NCBI RefSeq assembly: GCF_016093275.1
Contig: NZ_JAEDAK010000008.1
Coordinates: 185,685 to 249,684 of the forward strand
DNA: 64,000 nt
Source of the DNA: Inhella proteolytica
GTDB lineage: Bacteria; Pseudomonadota; Gammaproteobacteria; Burkholderiales; Burkholderiaceae_C
Direction: 5' to 3'
A program made the translations under genes and the position numbers. Positions 34,845-45,858 of the stretch are shown here, piece by piece; within the stretch, counting starts at the first letter, position 1; each line of letters starts with the position of its first letter. Under the pieces are notes generated by a model that saw only the letters and a list, made by a program, of their open reading frames with translations, did not search any database and was not told where the DNA came from.

Positions 34845-36845
34845 TCAGCGGTTGTCGCGGCGCGGCACGCCGTCGTCCTTGTCGCGCTCGCGCTCCTTGC
34901 GCGGCTCGGGGCGGCGCGACTCCTGCGGCGGCGGGGCCGGGCGCGGCGGCTCCATGCGCACCGGCGGGATGGCCTGGCGCTCAGCACGCGGCGGCTCAAA
35001 GCGCGGTTCCGGGGCACGCCGCGCGGGCATCTCGGCTTCGCGCTCGGCACGGTCGCGGCGCGAGAAACCACTCTCAGGCTGCGTCGGCTGCATGGGCTGC
35101 ATCGGTTGGGGCGCAAGCACGGGCGGGGCCTGGCGCTGCGGCTCGGCCCGCTGCGGCATCGGCCAATCCTGACGCGGCTCGGCCCGCTGCGGCATCGGCC
35201 AATCCTGACGCGGCTCTGCCCGCTGCGGCGGCTCCTGACGCAGCACCGGGGCCGGCTCCACACGGGGGGCATCCGGCGCGCGGCGCGGCCAGGCGTTCGC
35301 ATTGCCGCTGGGGGCCGATTCCTGCTCCGCACGGTCTCGGCGCGAGAAGCCCTGTTCCGGCGCCACCGGACGCACCGTTTCGATGCGGGCGGGCAGGCCG
35401 ACATCAGGGCGCGGTTCGGTGCGCGCTTGCGGCTCCTGGCTCAGCACCGGCGGCGCCGGGCGGCCGCGCGGGTTGCCGCGGTCACGCCAGTCGTCCTGCG
35501 TTTGCGCGGCGCGCACCGGCAGCGGGCCCTGGTGCGCCGGGCCTAGCGGCAGCGGCGTGAGTTCGCGCAGCACGCGGTCATCGCGCACCGGGCTCGGGCG
35601 GGCGTCGCGCACCGGCGTGTCGGCCGTTACCACCAGCGAGCTGACGGCGCCCGGCACCTGCCGGTTGCGGTGCACATAGGTCTCGGGGCGCTGCACGGTC
35701 ACCGGGTCGGGGTTGAAGCGGCGCACGTACTGCGGGCTGTGGCGGTACCAGGGCACGAAGACCTCGCGCGGGGCCAGCGGCACCCAGGCCACCGGCGGTG
35801 CCCAGCGGCTGCCGATCTGCACGCCCACCGACACCGAACCGCCCCCCACCCAGGCCACCAGGGCCGGCGCGAACACTGGGCGCACAACGCGCTGGCCCGG
35901 TGCCCAGCACCAGCGGCCACGCCAGTGCACCCAACGGCCGTAATGGGAAGTCGCATAGCCCCAGGGCAGGTCGTCCACCCAGGTCCAGCCCCAGTGGCGC
36001 GTCCAGGTCCAGCGGCCATGACGGTACGGGGCCCAATCCACCGCCACACGCAGCGGGATCCACACGGCGCCGTAGTCGCCGCTGTCTTCCCAGCGGCCGT
36101 TGGCATCCAGTTCGTCGGCGCCGGTGAGCTCGGGCGACACATAGCGGTAGGCCGGGCGGTCCTGGCGGGCGTAGCGGTCGTCGCCGCGGCCAAAGCCCAG
36201 TTCGCTGACCAGCCATTGGGCGAAATCGTCCTGGCGCAGCAGGCGGCCGCGCTCGGCGCGCGGGCCGCCGTCCCACCACAGCTCAGCCTGCTCGGGGGCA
36301 TCCAACCAGACTGGGGCATCGCCATTGGCACGACCCTCGAAGCGCAGCCGGCCCTCGAAGGCCTGGGCGCGGCTGGCCTTGGCCAGTTGGTCAATGCGGT
36401 AGGCGCCCTGACGTTCGAACAGGAAGCGCCCCTCCTGGGTACGCACCAGGGCCTCGCGGGCGTGCTCGGCGCTGGTCCAGCGCAGCGCCAGGGCGCCGCG
36501 GTCCAGCGCGATGTCGATGCGGTCATCGTCCAAGCGCATCAGTTCCATCTGGCTGCGCTCGTCCAGCCACAAGGCGCTGGCGCCGATGCGCAGGCCCACA
36601 CGACCGTTGTCGTCCACGCGCAGGCGATCGCCCTCGGCCAGGGACTGGTTGCGCATCAGGGGCTGCCATTCGCGCTGCTCGGTGTCGAACCACCAGGCCT
36701 GGCCGCTCACTTCGGCCACGCGCGCCACGCGCGTCGGCGGGTCGGCCCAGGCCGGCTGCATGAACAGGGCCAGCGCGGCCAGCAGGGCCAGCAACTGCAG
36801 GCCGAACCAGGTGCGCAACGGGGCGGGGAGGTGCTTGTTCTTCAT
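34845..36845 (-). CDS. DUF6600/FecR-like exported protein with Pro/Arg-rich repeat tail
   Basis: This 666-aa protein starts at ATG 36845 (MKNKHLPAPL) with a long signal sequence ending near AWADPP. A FecR-like beta domain (residues 40-180) is followed by a Trp/Tyr-rich DUF6600-type segment. That segment is full of YGRWVHWRGRWCWAPG-like units that probably form strands on the cell surface or in the periplasm. The last ~200 residues are disordered, rich in Pro, Arg, Glu and Gln, and include a tandem 12-residue repeat (RAEPRQDWPMPQ twice, then a partial). It follows def by 77 bases. A structural or envelope role is inferred; no enzyme motif is visible. Confidence 0.8.
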   Translation of the reverse strand: MKNKHLPAPLRTWFGLQLLALLAALALFMQPAWADPPTRVARVAEVSGQAWWFDTEQREWQPLMRNQSLAEGDRLRVDDNGRVGLRIGASALWLDERSQMELMRLDDDRIDIALDRGALALRWTSAEHAREALVRTQEGRFLFERQGAYRIDQLAKASRAQAFEGRLRFEGRANGDAPVWLDAPEQAELWWDGGPRAERGRLLRQDDFAQWLVSELGFGRGDDRYARQDRPAYRYVSPELTGADELDANGRWEDSGDYGAVWIPLRVAVDWAPYRHGRWTWTRHWGWTWVDDLPWGYATSHYGRWVHWRGRWCWAPGQRVVRPVFAPALVAWVGGGSVSVGVQIGSRWAPPVAWVPLAPREVFVPWYRHSPQYVRRFNPDPVTVQRPETYVHRNRQVPGAVSSLVVTADTPVRDARPSPVRDDRVLRELTPLPLGPAHQGPLPVRAAQTQDDWRDRGNPRGRPAPPVLSQEPQARTEPRPDVGLPARIETVRPVAPEQGFSRRDRAEQESAPSGNANAWPRRAPDAPRVEPAPVLRQEPPQRAEPRQDWPMPQRAEPRQDWPMPQRAEPQRQAPPVLAPQPMQPMQPTQPESGFSRRDRAEREAEMPARRAPEPRFEPPRAERQAIPPVRMEPPRPAPPPQESRRPEPRKERERDKDDGVPRRDNR
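35138..35245 (-). repeat. 36-bp tandem repeats inside the DUF6600-like gene
   Basis: Two perfect 36-bp units (35138-35173 and 35174-35209) are followed by a degenerate third. They stay in frame and add 12 residues per copy. Such minisatellites can change length by slippage, altering the protein tail. Confidence 0.8.
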
Positions 36846-36907
36846 GGTGCCCTTCTCCAGGGGTGCACGGATGGTGCGCCCAACGCGGCCAGCCCCGTTT
36901 CGGTGCA

Positions 36908-36933
36908 CCGGCTTGCAAGACTTTACAAGCCGG
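36908..36933 (-). other. Hairpin at the end of def
   Basis: CCGGCTTG and CAAGCCGG pair around a ten-base loop. The 5' arm contains the last codons of def and its stop lies in the loop. No T tract follows, so a Rho-independent terminator is doubtful, but it may limit transcription into the next gene. Confidence 0.4.
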
Positions 36934-37441
36934 GGAACAGCACCTCGGTGAAGCCAAAGCGGCGGAAGTCGCGCACCTTCATGGGGTAGAGCTGGCCGTC
37001 CAGATGGTCGCATTCATGCTGAACGACCCGGGCGTGGAAGCTGCGCGCCTCGCGCTCGATCCAGCCGCCCTCCAGCGTGCGGCCGCGGTAGCGGATGTAG
37101 CTGGGCCGGGCGACGACGCCGCGCAGTCCCGGCACCGAGAGGCAGCCTTCCCAGCCTTCTTGTTCCTCCGCGCCCAGCAGCTCAATCTCCGGGTTGATCA
37201 GCAGGGTCTCGGGCACCGGCTCGGCCTCGGGGTAGCGCGCCAGCTTCTCGAAGCCGAACAGCACCACGCGCAGGTCCACGCCGATCTGCGGCGCCGCCAG
37301 GCCGGCGCCGCCGGCGGCCAGCATGGTGTCGCGCAGGTCCTGCACCAGGGCGCGCAGTTCGGGGGTGTCGAAGGTGCTAACGGGCTGGGCCACCCGCAGC
37401 AGGCGCGAATCGCCCATTCTCAGAATCTCGCGCACGGCCAT
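36923..37441 (-). CDS. def: Peptide deformylase
   Basis: This 172-aa metalloenzyme removes the formyl group from new proteins. The three signature motifs are intact: GAGLAAPQI near residue 46, EGCLSVPG near residue 96 with the metal-binding Cys, and QHECDHLDG near residue 140 with both His ligands and catalytic Glu. The start lies only 16 bases from the divergent metallo-hydrolase gene, so each promoter must overlap the other gene. This copy is not next to fmt, so the genome may hold a second deformylase. Confidence 0.96.
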   Translation of the reverse strand: MAVREILRMGDSRLLRVAQPVSTFDTPELRALVQDLRDTMLAAGGAGLAAPQIGVDLRVVLFGFEKLARYPEAEPVPETLLINPEIELLGAEEQEGWEGCLSVPGLRGVVARPSYIRYRGRTLEGGWIEREARSFHARVVQHECDHLDGQLYPMKVRDFRRFGFTEVLFPGL

Positions 37442-37457
37442 GGCCTAATCCCGCTCC

Positions 37458-38411
37458 ATGTCAAAGGACGCGATTCTTCCCCATCACACCGAGGCCCTGG
37501 GCCACGGCATCTACGCCATCGACACCGGCTTCCAGCGCCCGCGCTTCGACGCCGCCTACCTCATGGTCGAGGCCGGCCGGGCCGCCTTCATCGACACCGG
37601 CACCAACCACTCGGTGCCGCGCCTGCTCGAAACCCTGGAGGCCCTGGGCCTGGCGCGTGCGGCGGTGGACTACGTGATCCCGACCCATGTGCACCTGGAC
37701 CACGCCGGCGGCGTGGGGCTGCTGATGCGCGAACTGCCCGGCGCCACGCTGATCTGCCACCCCCGCGGCCTGCGCCACATGGTGGACCCGAGCCAGCTCT
37801 GGGCCAGCGCCACCGCCGTCTACGGCCCCGAGGAGATGGCACGCAGCTATGGCGAACTGGTGCCCGTGCCGGCAGAGCGTGCCCGCCCGAGCAGCGACGA
37901 GCTGGTGCTCGACCTGGCCGGCCGGCCGCTGCGCTTCATCGACACCCCCGGCCATGCCAAGCACCACCACTGCATCTGGGATGCCCGCAGCCGCGGCTGG
38001 TTCACGGGCGACACCTTTGGCCTGTCCTATCGCGAGTTCGATGAAGGCGGCCGGCCCTGGGCCCTGCCCACCAGCACGCCGGTGCAGTTCGAGCCCGAGG
38101 CGATGAAGGCTTCGATCGCCCGCATGCTGGCGGCCGAGCCCGACTGCCTCTACCTGACGCATTACGGCCGCGTGCGCGAGGTGCCGCGCCTGGCCGCCCT
38201 GTTGAACGGGCTGATCGACGGCATGGCCGCCGTGGCCCGCCAGGCCCAAGCCGAGCGCCACGAGCGCATCAAGCAAGGCCTGCTGGCGCTCTATGCCAGC
38301 AGCCTGCGCGAGCACGGCAGCCCGCTGAACGCGGACGAGATCGAGCGCCTGCTGGCCACGGACCTGGAGCTCAACGCCCAGGGCTTGGAGGTCTGGCTGG
38401 GCAAGGCCTAG
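37458..38411 (+). CDS. MBL-fold metallo-hydrolase
   Basis: This 317-aa protein has the beta-lactamase-fold metal motif THVHLDHAGG near residue 75, a later FIDTPGHAKHHHC histidine segment, GDTFGLSYREF and a final LTHYGRV histidine. Together these supply two zinc sites. There is no signal peptide. It belongs to the broad hydrolase group that includes glyoxalase II-like and lactonase-like members; the substrate is not clear. It is convergent with the diguanylate cyclase (5-base gap) and divergent from def. Confidence 0.9.
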   Translation: MSKDAILPHHTEALGHGIYAIDTGFQRPRFDAAYLMVEAGRAAFIDTGTNHSVPRLLETLEALGLARAAVDYVIPTHVHLDHAGGVGLLMRELPGATLICHPRGLRHMVDPSQLWASATAVYGPEEMARSYGELVPVPAERARPSSDELVLDLAGRPLRFIDTPGHAKHHHCIWDARSRGWFTGDTFGLSYREFDEGGRPWALPTSTPVQFEPEAMKASIARMLAAEPDCLYLTHYGRVREVPRLAALLNGLIDGMAAVARQAQAERHERIKQGLLALYASSLREHGSPLNADEIERLLATDLELNAQGLEVWLGKA

Positions 38412-38416
38412 CGGGC

Positions 38417-39838
38417 TCAGTCGGTGGCCACGACCCGGTCGCGTCCGGCCTGCTTGGCGGCGTAGAGCGCGCCGTCGGCGCGCTTGAGCCAGTCGCCCCA
38501 TCCGCGGTCGGCTGCCTGCAGGCTGGCCACGCCCACGCTGACGGTGAAGCGCGGCAATTCCGGGCCCGGCAAGGTGGCCAGCGCGGCGCGCAGGCGTTCG
38601 GCCACGGCACAGGCCGCGGCGGCGTCCTGCTGTGGCAGCAGCACCAGGAACTCTTCGCCGCCCCAGCGGGCCGCGCGGTCCAGGCTGCGCAGGCCGGCGC
38701 GCAGGGTGTCGGCCAGGGCCACGATGGCGGCGTCTCCCACTGCATGGCCGTACGCGTCGTTGATGCGCTTGAAGTGGTCGATGTCCAGCATCAGCAGGCT
38801 GGCAAGCTCGCCATGGCGGCGGCCGCGCTGCATCTGCTCGTCCAGCGCTTCTTCCATGGCGCGCCGGTTCAACAGGCCGCTGAGCCGGTCGGTGCGCGCC
38901 AGTTGCTCCAGCTCGGCCAGCAAGCGGTCATTGGCCGCGCTCCAGTGCCGGAAGCTGCGGTAGCCGAAGAAGCCGACGAACAGCACGAACAGCGCCATCA
39001 CCCAGTAGAAGCTCCAGGCGGTGGAGAGCAGGGTCTGCACGGTTTCAAGCTGCCGGGCGTCGGCGCCGGCCAGGCGCTGCTGCACCCAGCCCTCGGCCAG
39101 CCCCAGGGTGCCGGCACCATAGCCGAGCACCGCGCACACGATGACCAGGATCAGGCGCAGGGTCAGACGACGTGGGTCGGCCGGCGGCGGGGCCAGCAGG
39201 GCCGGACGCCGGGTCAGCCAGGCGCTGATGCGGCGGCGCGTCAGCCACAGCAGCGGCCCCACCAGCAACACCGCCTGCAGCAGCCCGCCCAACCACCAGC
39301 CCTGCCAGATGGGCAGCAGGCCGGTGTTGTCGATGCGGTTGGTGTAGCTCCAGATCAGGGCGCCGGCCGATCCGAACACGCTGGAGGCAAAGGCCAGCAT
39401 CACGAAGTACAGCCAGGCGCTGCCGCTGTGCAATTCGGGTCGCCGGTCGATGGCACGGTAGCCCAGGGCGTACACCGCCAGACCCAGCGGGTTGCTGCAG
39501 GCGAACAGCAGCGCCCACGCCAGCGGCATGCCGGCGTACAGCGCCAGCGTGAAGGTGGCCGCGTAGACGAGCGGGGCGGCCCAGACCCAGCCAAAGCACA
39601 GGGCCCACCAGCTGGCCAGCACCAGCGGCGGGTAGACCGTCACATAGACCGTGAGGCCGGCAAAGTGCAGCGGCAGCCCGGACCAGGCCAAGATCACCGT
39701 GGCCAGGCCGCTGGCGATGCAGGAGGCCAGCGACAGCAGCCAGCCCAGGCCCACCCAGCGCCGCTCGGCCGGGGTGGCGGCGCGCCAGAAGGCGCGCACG
39801 CCCACCGTTTGCTGGGTTTGGGCAGGCGGCGGGGTCAA
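38417..39838 (-). CDS. Membrane diguanylate cyclase
   Basis: This 473-aa protein would make cyclic di-GMP. The N-terminal ~300 residues form about eight transmembrane segments resembling a MASE1-type sensor. A GGDEF domain follows from TDRLSGLLNRRAMEEALDEQ. The active-site loop is GGEEF near residue 390, a functional variant, and an RSLD tetrad five residues before it fits the product-inhibition I-site (RxxD). It starts five bases after dps ends, so the two are probably co-transcribed. The signal sensed in the membrane is unknown. Confidence 0.94.
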   Translation of the reverse strand: MTPPPAQTQQTVGVRAFWRAATPAERRWVGLGWLLSLASCIASGLATVILAWSGLPLHFAGLTVYVTVYPPLVLASWWALCFGWVWAAPLVYAATFTLALYAGMPLAWALLFACSNPLGLAVYALGYRAIDRRPELHSGSAWLYFVMLAFASSVFGSAGALIWSYTNRIDNTGLLPIWQGWWLGGLLQAVLLVGPLLWLTRRRISAWLTRRPALLAPPPADPRRLTLRLILVIVCAVLGYGAGTLGLAEGWVQQRLAGADARQLETVQTLLSTAWSFYWVMALFVLFVGFFGYRSFRHWSAANDRLLAELEQLARTDRLSGLLNRRAMEEALDEQMQRGRRHGELASLLMLDIDHFKRINDAYGHAVGDAAIVALADTLRAGLRSLDRAARWGGEEFLVLLPQQDAAAACAVAERLRAALATLPGPELPRFTVSVGVASLQAADRGWGDWLKRADGALYAAKQAGRDRVVATD

Positions 39839-39842
39839 ATGC

Positions 39843-40343
39843 TCAGCCCTGCAGCAGGCTGCGCAGCATCCAGGCGGTTTTCTCGTGCACGTCCAGGCGC
39901 TGGGTCAGCAGATCGCAGCTGGGCTGGTCGTTGGCGGCGTCGGCCGTGGGGAAGGCCGCGCGGGCGGTGCGCGCCACGGCCTCGTGGCCTTGCATCAGCA
40001 GGCGCACCATTTCGTCGGCCTTGGGCGGCTGGGCCGGGGCATCGGGCAAGCTGGACAGGGCCGCGAACTGGGCGTAGCTGCCCGGCGCCACATGGCCGAG
40101 CGAGCGGATGCGCTCGGCAATCGGGTCCACCGCGTTCCACAGCTCGGTGTACTGGGCCATGAACATCGCGTGCAGCGAATTGAACTGCGGCCCGGTGACG
40201 TTCCAATGGAAGTTGTGCGTGGTGAGGTAGAGGGTGTAAGTGTCCGCCAGCAGGCGGCTCAGGCCGGCCGCGATGGCCGCGCGCTCCTTGCCGCTGATGC
40301 CGATGTCGATGCCGTCGCTGGCCGCCTTGCTCTTCTTCGCCAT
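39843..40343 (-). CDS. dps: Dps-family DNA-protection ferritin
   Basis: This 166-aa protein assembles as a 12-subunit shell that oxidises and stores iron and shields DNA under stress. The ferroxidase ligands at the dimer interface are recognisable in [15 protein letters not shown] and the following helix with [20 protein letters not shown]. The N-terminal Lys-rich segment MAKKSKAA may bind DNA. A GGAGG ribosome site lies five bases before the start. It lies 33 bases after ntrC and just ahead of the diguanylate cyclase. Confidence 0.94.
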   Translation of the reverse strand: MAKKSKAASDGIDIGISGKERAAIAAGLSRLLADTYTLYLTTHNFHWNVTGPQFNSLHAMFMAQYTELWNAVDPIAERIRSLGHVAPGSYAQFAALSSLPDAPAQPPKADEMVRLLMQGHEAVARTARAAFPTADAANDQPSCDLLTQRLDVHEKTAWMLRSLLQG

Positions 40344-40376
40344 GGGTCCTCCGTCGAGTTGAACCCACAGCCTAGC

Positions 40377-41854
<1,478 letters not shown>

Positions 41855-41855
<1 letters not shown>

Positions 41856-42910
41856 CAAGGCAGGGGCAGCAGGATGCGGAAATCGGTGCGCCCCGGTTCG
41901 CTGTCGCAGTCAATGATCCCTTGGTGGGCCTGCACGATGGTCTGTGCCAAGTGCAGGCCCAGTCCGGTGCCGCCCTCCCGCCCTGTGACCAGGGGGAAGA
42001 ACAGCCGATCACGAATCTCGCTGGGCACGCCGGGGCCGTTGTCTTCCACATGCAATTCGAGTGCCAGGCGCCAGCGCTGCTTGCCCAGCGTGACCTGGCG
42101 CGCGGCCCGGGTGCGCAGCACGATCTGCGCGGGCTGCCCCGCCACGAGCTGCGGCTGCAGGGCCTGGGCGGCGTTCTGCACCACATTCAGCAAGGCCTGG
42201 ATCAGCTGTTCGCGGTCGCCGCGGAACTCAGGCAGGGAGATGTCGTAGTCGCGCCGGATGGTGAGCTTCGGGAACTCGATCAGCACCAGCGCACGCACGC
42301 GCTCGCAAACCTCGTGGATGTTCACGTCGCCCACCACCTGCGCCTGGCGGTGCGGGGCGAGCAGCCGATCCACCAGCACCTGCAAACGATCGGCCTCGTG
42401 CACGATGACCTGGGTGTACTCCAGCAGCTCGGAGTCCTGGCCCAGCTCCAGCGCCAGCAGCTGGGCCGCCCCGCGCAGGCCGCCGAGCGGGTTCTTGATC
42501 TCGTGCGCGAGGTTGCGGATCAGGTCCTTGCTGCTGCGCACCTGGTCGAGGTTGCGCTCCTCGCGCTCGTGGCGGGCCTGCTGGGTGGCCTCGATCATCT
42601 CGACCACCAGGTGCTGCGGGTCGTCGGTCTGCGAGACCAGCACCAGCACGTCGAGCAGCTCCTCGTGCGGCGCACGGCGCAGCTGGGCCTCGAAACGGGC
42701 GGTGGCAAAGCGGTTGCCCTGCACGGCGGCCAGCGTCTCGCGCAGGCGCCGGTCGTCGGCAAACCATTCGAACAGGGTGCGCTGCTGGGCGGCGCGGCGC
42801 GACAGGCGCAGCTGGTCTTCGAAGGCGGCGTTGGCGAATCGCACCTGGCCGTCAGGCCGCACCACCGCGATCAGGGTGGCGAGTTGGTCGAAGGCCGCGT
42901 AGTCGGTCAA
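41855..42910 (-). CDS. ntrB: Nitrogen sensor kinase/phosphatase NR(II)
   Basis: This 351-aa cytosolic kinase phosphorylates or dephosphorylates NtrC according to PII state. It has an N-terminal PAS domain (residues 5-110), the HisKA site NLAHEIKNPLGGLRG with His near residue 134, an N box around QALLNVVQNAAQAL, and G boxes VEDNGPGVP and GGTGLGLHLAQ. There are no membrane segments, as expected. It follows the small secreted-protein gene by ten bases and glnA by about 550, giving the classic glnA-ntrB-ntrC order with one gene inserted. Confidence 0.96.
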
Positions 42911-42920
42911 GTGGGGACGG

Positions 42921-43391
42921 TCAGGGCAGCTTGGCCAGCTCGCGCTTCAAGGCCTCGATGTCGACCTCCTGCCGCGCGATCGCGGCACGCATGTCCGTGA
43001 CCTTCTGCTGGTAGATGGCGAAGTTGCGCTCGGTGCGCTCGGGCTGGCCGTCGTTGAAGTCCTTCTTCATCTGTTCCAGCTTGGCCGTGGCTTCGCGCAG
43101 CTCGGCCTCCAACACCTTGCGGCGCTCGCTGTCACGTGCCTTCTGGGTGTCGTCGGCCACGCGCTCGCGCTTGTCGGCCGCACCGCCGCCAGCGGCTGGC
43201 GTGGGCGCCTTGGGCTTGACCGGCGAGACCACCGTGATCGGTGCGCCCTCGATCGATCGACAGCCCTTTTCCTGCGCCTCGCGCGGCGAGAGTTGGTCGG
43301 TGTAGAGCACCGGCGGCCCGGGGCAGCGGTACACGACCGCTTCGGCCTGGGCGGTGGCAAGGAGCATCAGCAGGGTGGGCAGCAGCTTCAT
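42921..43391 (-). CDS. Small exported coiled-coil protein between glnA and ntrB (DUF4124-like)
   Basis: This 156-aa protein starts at ATG 43391 (MKLLPTLLML) with a Sec signal peptide cleaved near AQAEA. The next ~30 residues, VYRCPGPPVLYTDQLS with two cysteines, resemble the short DUF4124 domain of exported proteobacterial proteins. A Pro/Ala linker is followed by a coiled coil (about residues 85-150) rich in Lys, Glu and Arg. It is periplasmic by prediction. Its place inside the nitrogen cluster is odd for a cytosolic pathway; it may simply share the transcript. Function unknown. Confidence 0.8.
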   Translation of the reverse strand: MKLLPTLLMLLATAQAEAVVYRCPGPPVLYTDQLSPREAQEKGCRSIEGAPITVVSPVKPKAPTPAAGGGAADKRERVADDTQKARDSERRKVLEAELREATAKLEQMKKDFNDGQPERTERNFAIYQQKVTDMRAAIARQEVDIEALKRELAKLP

Positions 43392-43458
43392 GCGCGCGAT
43401 TGTCAAGAAAAAAGGGGAGGACATCCGCCCTCCCCTTCACACCTCAGCCCTCCAGGGC

Positions 43459-44877
43459 TTACAGCGCGTAGTACATGTCGTATTCGACCGGGTGTGTGGC
43501 CATGCGGAAGCGGGTCACTTCCTGCATCTTCAGGTCGATGTAGGCATCGATGAAGGCATCGGTGAACACGCCGCCCTTGGTCAGGAAGGCACGGTCCTTG
43601 TCCAGGTAGTCCAGCGCCTGGTCCAGGCTGTGGCAGACGGTCGGGATCTTCGCGTCTTCCTCAGGCGGCAGGTGGTACAGATCCTTGGTGGCAGCCTCGC
43701 CCGGGTGGATCTTGTTCTCCACACCGTCCAGGCCAGCCATCAGCAGCGCGGCGAAGCACAGATAGGGGTTGGCGGAAGGATCCGGGAAGCGAGCCTCGAC
43801 GCGGCGGCCCTTGGGGTTGGCCACGTAAGGGATGCGGATCGAGGCCGAGCGGTTCTTGGCCGAGTAGGCCAGCTTCACAGGGGCTTCGAAGCCGGGCACC
43901 AGGCGCTTGTAGCTGTTGGTGCCGGGGTTGGTGATGGCGTTCAGGGCACGGGCGTGCTTGATGATGCCGCCGATGTAGTACAGCGCGAACTCGCTCAGGC
44001 CGGCATAGCCTTCACCGGCGAACAGGTTCTTGCCGTCCTTCCAGACGGACTGGTGCACGTGCATGCCGCTGCCGTTGTCGCCCACGATGGGCTTGGGCAT
44101 AAAGGTCGCGGTCTTGCCATAGGCATGGGCGACGTTCTGGATGACGTACTTCTGCAGCTGGGTCCAGTCGGCGCGCTGCACCAGCGAGCTGAACTTGGTG
44201 CCGATTTCCATCTGGCCGGCGTTGGCCACCTCGTGGTGGTGCACCTCGACCGGGATGCCCAGCTGTTCGAGGATCAGGCACATCTCCGAGCGCATGTCCT
44301 GGCCGCTGTCGACCGGGGGCACGGGGAAGTAGCCGCCCTTGACGGTGGGGCGGTAGCCGCTGTTGCCGTGCTCGTATTCCTTACCGGTGTTCCAGGCGGC
44401 TTCTTCCGACTCGATCTTGAAGAAGCAGCCCGACATGTCATTGGCCCAGCGCACCGAGTCAAAGATGAAGAACTCGGGCTCGGGGCCGAAGTAGGCGGCG
44501 TCGCCCAGGCCGGAGGCCTTCAAGTAGGCCTCGGCGCGCTTGGCCAGCGAACGCGGGTCGCGCTCGTAGGCCTTGCCGTCGGCCGGATCGATGACGTCGC
44601 AGGTCAGGATCAGGGTCGGCTCTTCGAAGAAGGGGTCGATGTTGGCGGTGTTGGGGTCCGGCATCAGCAGCATGTCGCTGGCCTCGATGCCCTTCCAGCC
44701 GGCGATCGACGAGCCGTCGAAGGCGTGGCCGCTGCTGAACTTGTCTTCGTCGAAGTGCGAAACGGGCACGGAGACGTGCTGTTCCTTGCCGCGGGTATCG
44801 GTGAAGCGGAAGTCAACGAACTTGACCTCGTTCTCCTTCACCATCTTCATCACATCGGCAACGGTCTTGGTGGCCAT
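43459..44877 (-). CDS. glnA: Glutamine synthetase type I
   Basis: This 472-aa subunit of the dodecameric enzyme makes glutamine from glutamate, ammonia and ATP. It has an N-terminal beta-grasp domain and a catalytic domain with [16 protein letters not shown] metal ligands, [10 protein letters not shown] and the ATP-site segment RVPYV-type [12 protein letters not shown]. The adenylylation tyrosine is present in DLYHLPPEE, marking the GSI-beta class controlled by GlnE. Upstream lie a sigma-54 promoter and two NtrC sites, so it should be induced under nitrogen limitation. Confidence 0.98.
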   Translation of the reverse strand: MATKTVADVMKMVKENEVKFVDFRFTDTRGKEQHVSVPVSHFDEDKFSSGHAFDGSSIAGWKGIEASDMLLMPDPNTANIDPFFEEPTLILTCDVIDPADGKAYERDPRSLAKRAEAYLKASGLGDAAYFGPEPEFFIFDSVRWANDMSGCFFKIESEEAAWNTGKEYEHGNSGYRPTVKGGYFPVPPVDSGQDMRSEMCLILEQLGIPVEVHHHEVANAGQMEIGTKFSSLVQRADWTQLQKYVIQNVAHAYGKTATFMPKPIVGDNGSGMHVHQSVWKDGKNLFAGEGYAGLSEFALYYIGGIIKHARALNAITNPGTNSYKRLVPGFEAPVKLAYSAKNRSASIRIPYVANPKGRRVEARFPDPSANPYLCFAALLMAGLDGVENKIHPGEAATKDLYHLPPEEDAKIPTVCHSLDQALDYLDKDRAFLTKGGVFTDAFIDAYIDLKMQEVTRFRMATHPVEYDMYYAL

Positions 44878-44956
44878 CCAAACTCTCCAAATCGGGGGCG
44901 GGTTGTGCGGACTCGTCAGCGCCGGATCAGGCCGGCTGCTGCGATACGGGGTAATA

Positions 44957-44973
44957 AGCAGCGTTCATGCCAG
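44957..44973 (-). promoter_or_regulatory. Sigma-54 promoter of glnA
   Basis: On the minus strand CTGGCATGAACGCTGCT matches the -24/-12 consensus YTGGCACGRNNNTTGCW at all but two positions, with the required ten bases between GG and GC. It lies about 80 bases before the glnA start codon. Confidence 0.8.
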
Positions 44974-45050
44974 CACGAAGTTGGTGACGCTGCCAGAGGG
45001 GCGGGAGAACCATTATGGGCGGGCACGCACCGGAACAGGGCATTCGCTGC

Positions 45051-45854
45051 TCATCGCACCAATTCGGTGCAAATCGATGCACCAAACTGGATCAATCCCT
45101 CGCGAAGCGCCGTGTAGGCACGCGCCAGGTCGGGGTCGGGCAGGGCCTTGACGCCCAGCTCGATGCAGCGGCCCCATTGCGGGTGGTCGACGCTGGGCAG
45201 GCTGAACACCTTGACGGGGGCGTGCTCGGCCTCGATGCGCTCCATCAGCGGCGTGAGCTGGGCCTCGTAGGCGCCCTGCACCACGCAGGAGCGCTCGCGC
45301 ACGCCCACGGGCTGGACGTGGGCGGCATAGAGCGTGTCCAGCACCCAGGCCATCATGGGGTGGGCCATCACCGGGAAGCCGGGCAGGAAATGCAGGCGCC
45401 CCAGGCTGAAGCCGGGAATGCGGTTGTAGGGGTTGGGAATGAGCGTGGCGCCCTGCGGCAGCACGCCCATCTGCAGGCGGCGCTGCATGTCAGGGTGCTC
45501 ATCGGGTTCCAGCGCCTGGCCGCGCTCGGCGGCCATTTCGGCGGCACGCTGGCGGATCAGGGCCTGCGCCTCGGCATGGGCCTGCAGCGGCACGCCCAGC
45601 GCGCGGGCAGCGGCCTGCCGGGAGTGGTCGTCGGGCGTGGCGCCGATGCCGCCGCAGCAGATCACCGCGTCGCCGCTGGCGAAGGCCGCACGCAGCGCGG
45701 CGGCCTGCTGGGCCGGGTCGTCGCGCACATAGCGGGCCCAGTCGAGCTCAAGGCCGCGCGCCGCCAGCAGCTCGATCAGCTTGGGCGCATGGGCGTCCTG
45801 GCGCTTGCCGCTGAGCAGCTCGTCGCCGAACACGATCAGTCCGAACTTCAGCAT
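45051..45854 (-). CDS. Molybdopterin-binding-domain protein (CinA/MoaB-like)
   Basis: This 267-aa protein starts at ATG 45854 (MLKFGLIVFGDELLSGKRQD). The N-terminal ~170 residues form the MoCF-biosynthesis fold of CinA, with GDELLSGKRQD, the glycine-rich CCGGIGATPDDHS loop and IPGFSLGRLHFLPGFPVMAH. The C-terminal nicotinamide-nucleotide amidase domain of full CinA is absent, so this is the short stand-alone form. A nucleotide or cofactor-related role is likely but unproven. Its 3' end carries the NtrC sites for glnA. Confidence 0.88.
   Translation of the reverse strand: MLKFGLIVFGDELLSGKRQDAHAPKLIELLAARGLELDWARYVRDDPAQQAAALRAAFASGDAVICCGGIGATPDDHSRQAAARALGVPLQAHAEAQALIRQRAAEMAAERGQALEPDEHPDMQRRLQMGVLPQGATLIPNPYNRIPGFSLGRLHFLPGFPVMAHPMMAWVLDTLYAAHVQPVGVRERSCVVQGAYEAQLTPLMERIEAEHAPVKVFSLPSVDHPQWGRCIELGVKALPDPDLARAYTALREGLIQFGASICTELVR
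45055..45094 (-). promoter_or_regulatory. Two NtrC-binding sites (enhancer) for glnA
   Basis: GCACC-AATTC-GGTGC (45056-45070) is a perfect NtrC palindrome. TGCACC-AAACT-GGATCA (45078-45094) is a second, weaker half-matched site about two helical turns away. They lie near -115 and -140 relative to the expected start, as in E. coli glnAp2. Both fall inside the last codons of the neighbouring CinA-like gene. Confidence 0.8.
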
Positions 45855-45858
45855 CGCT

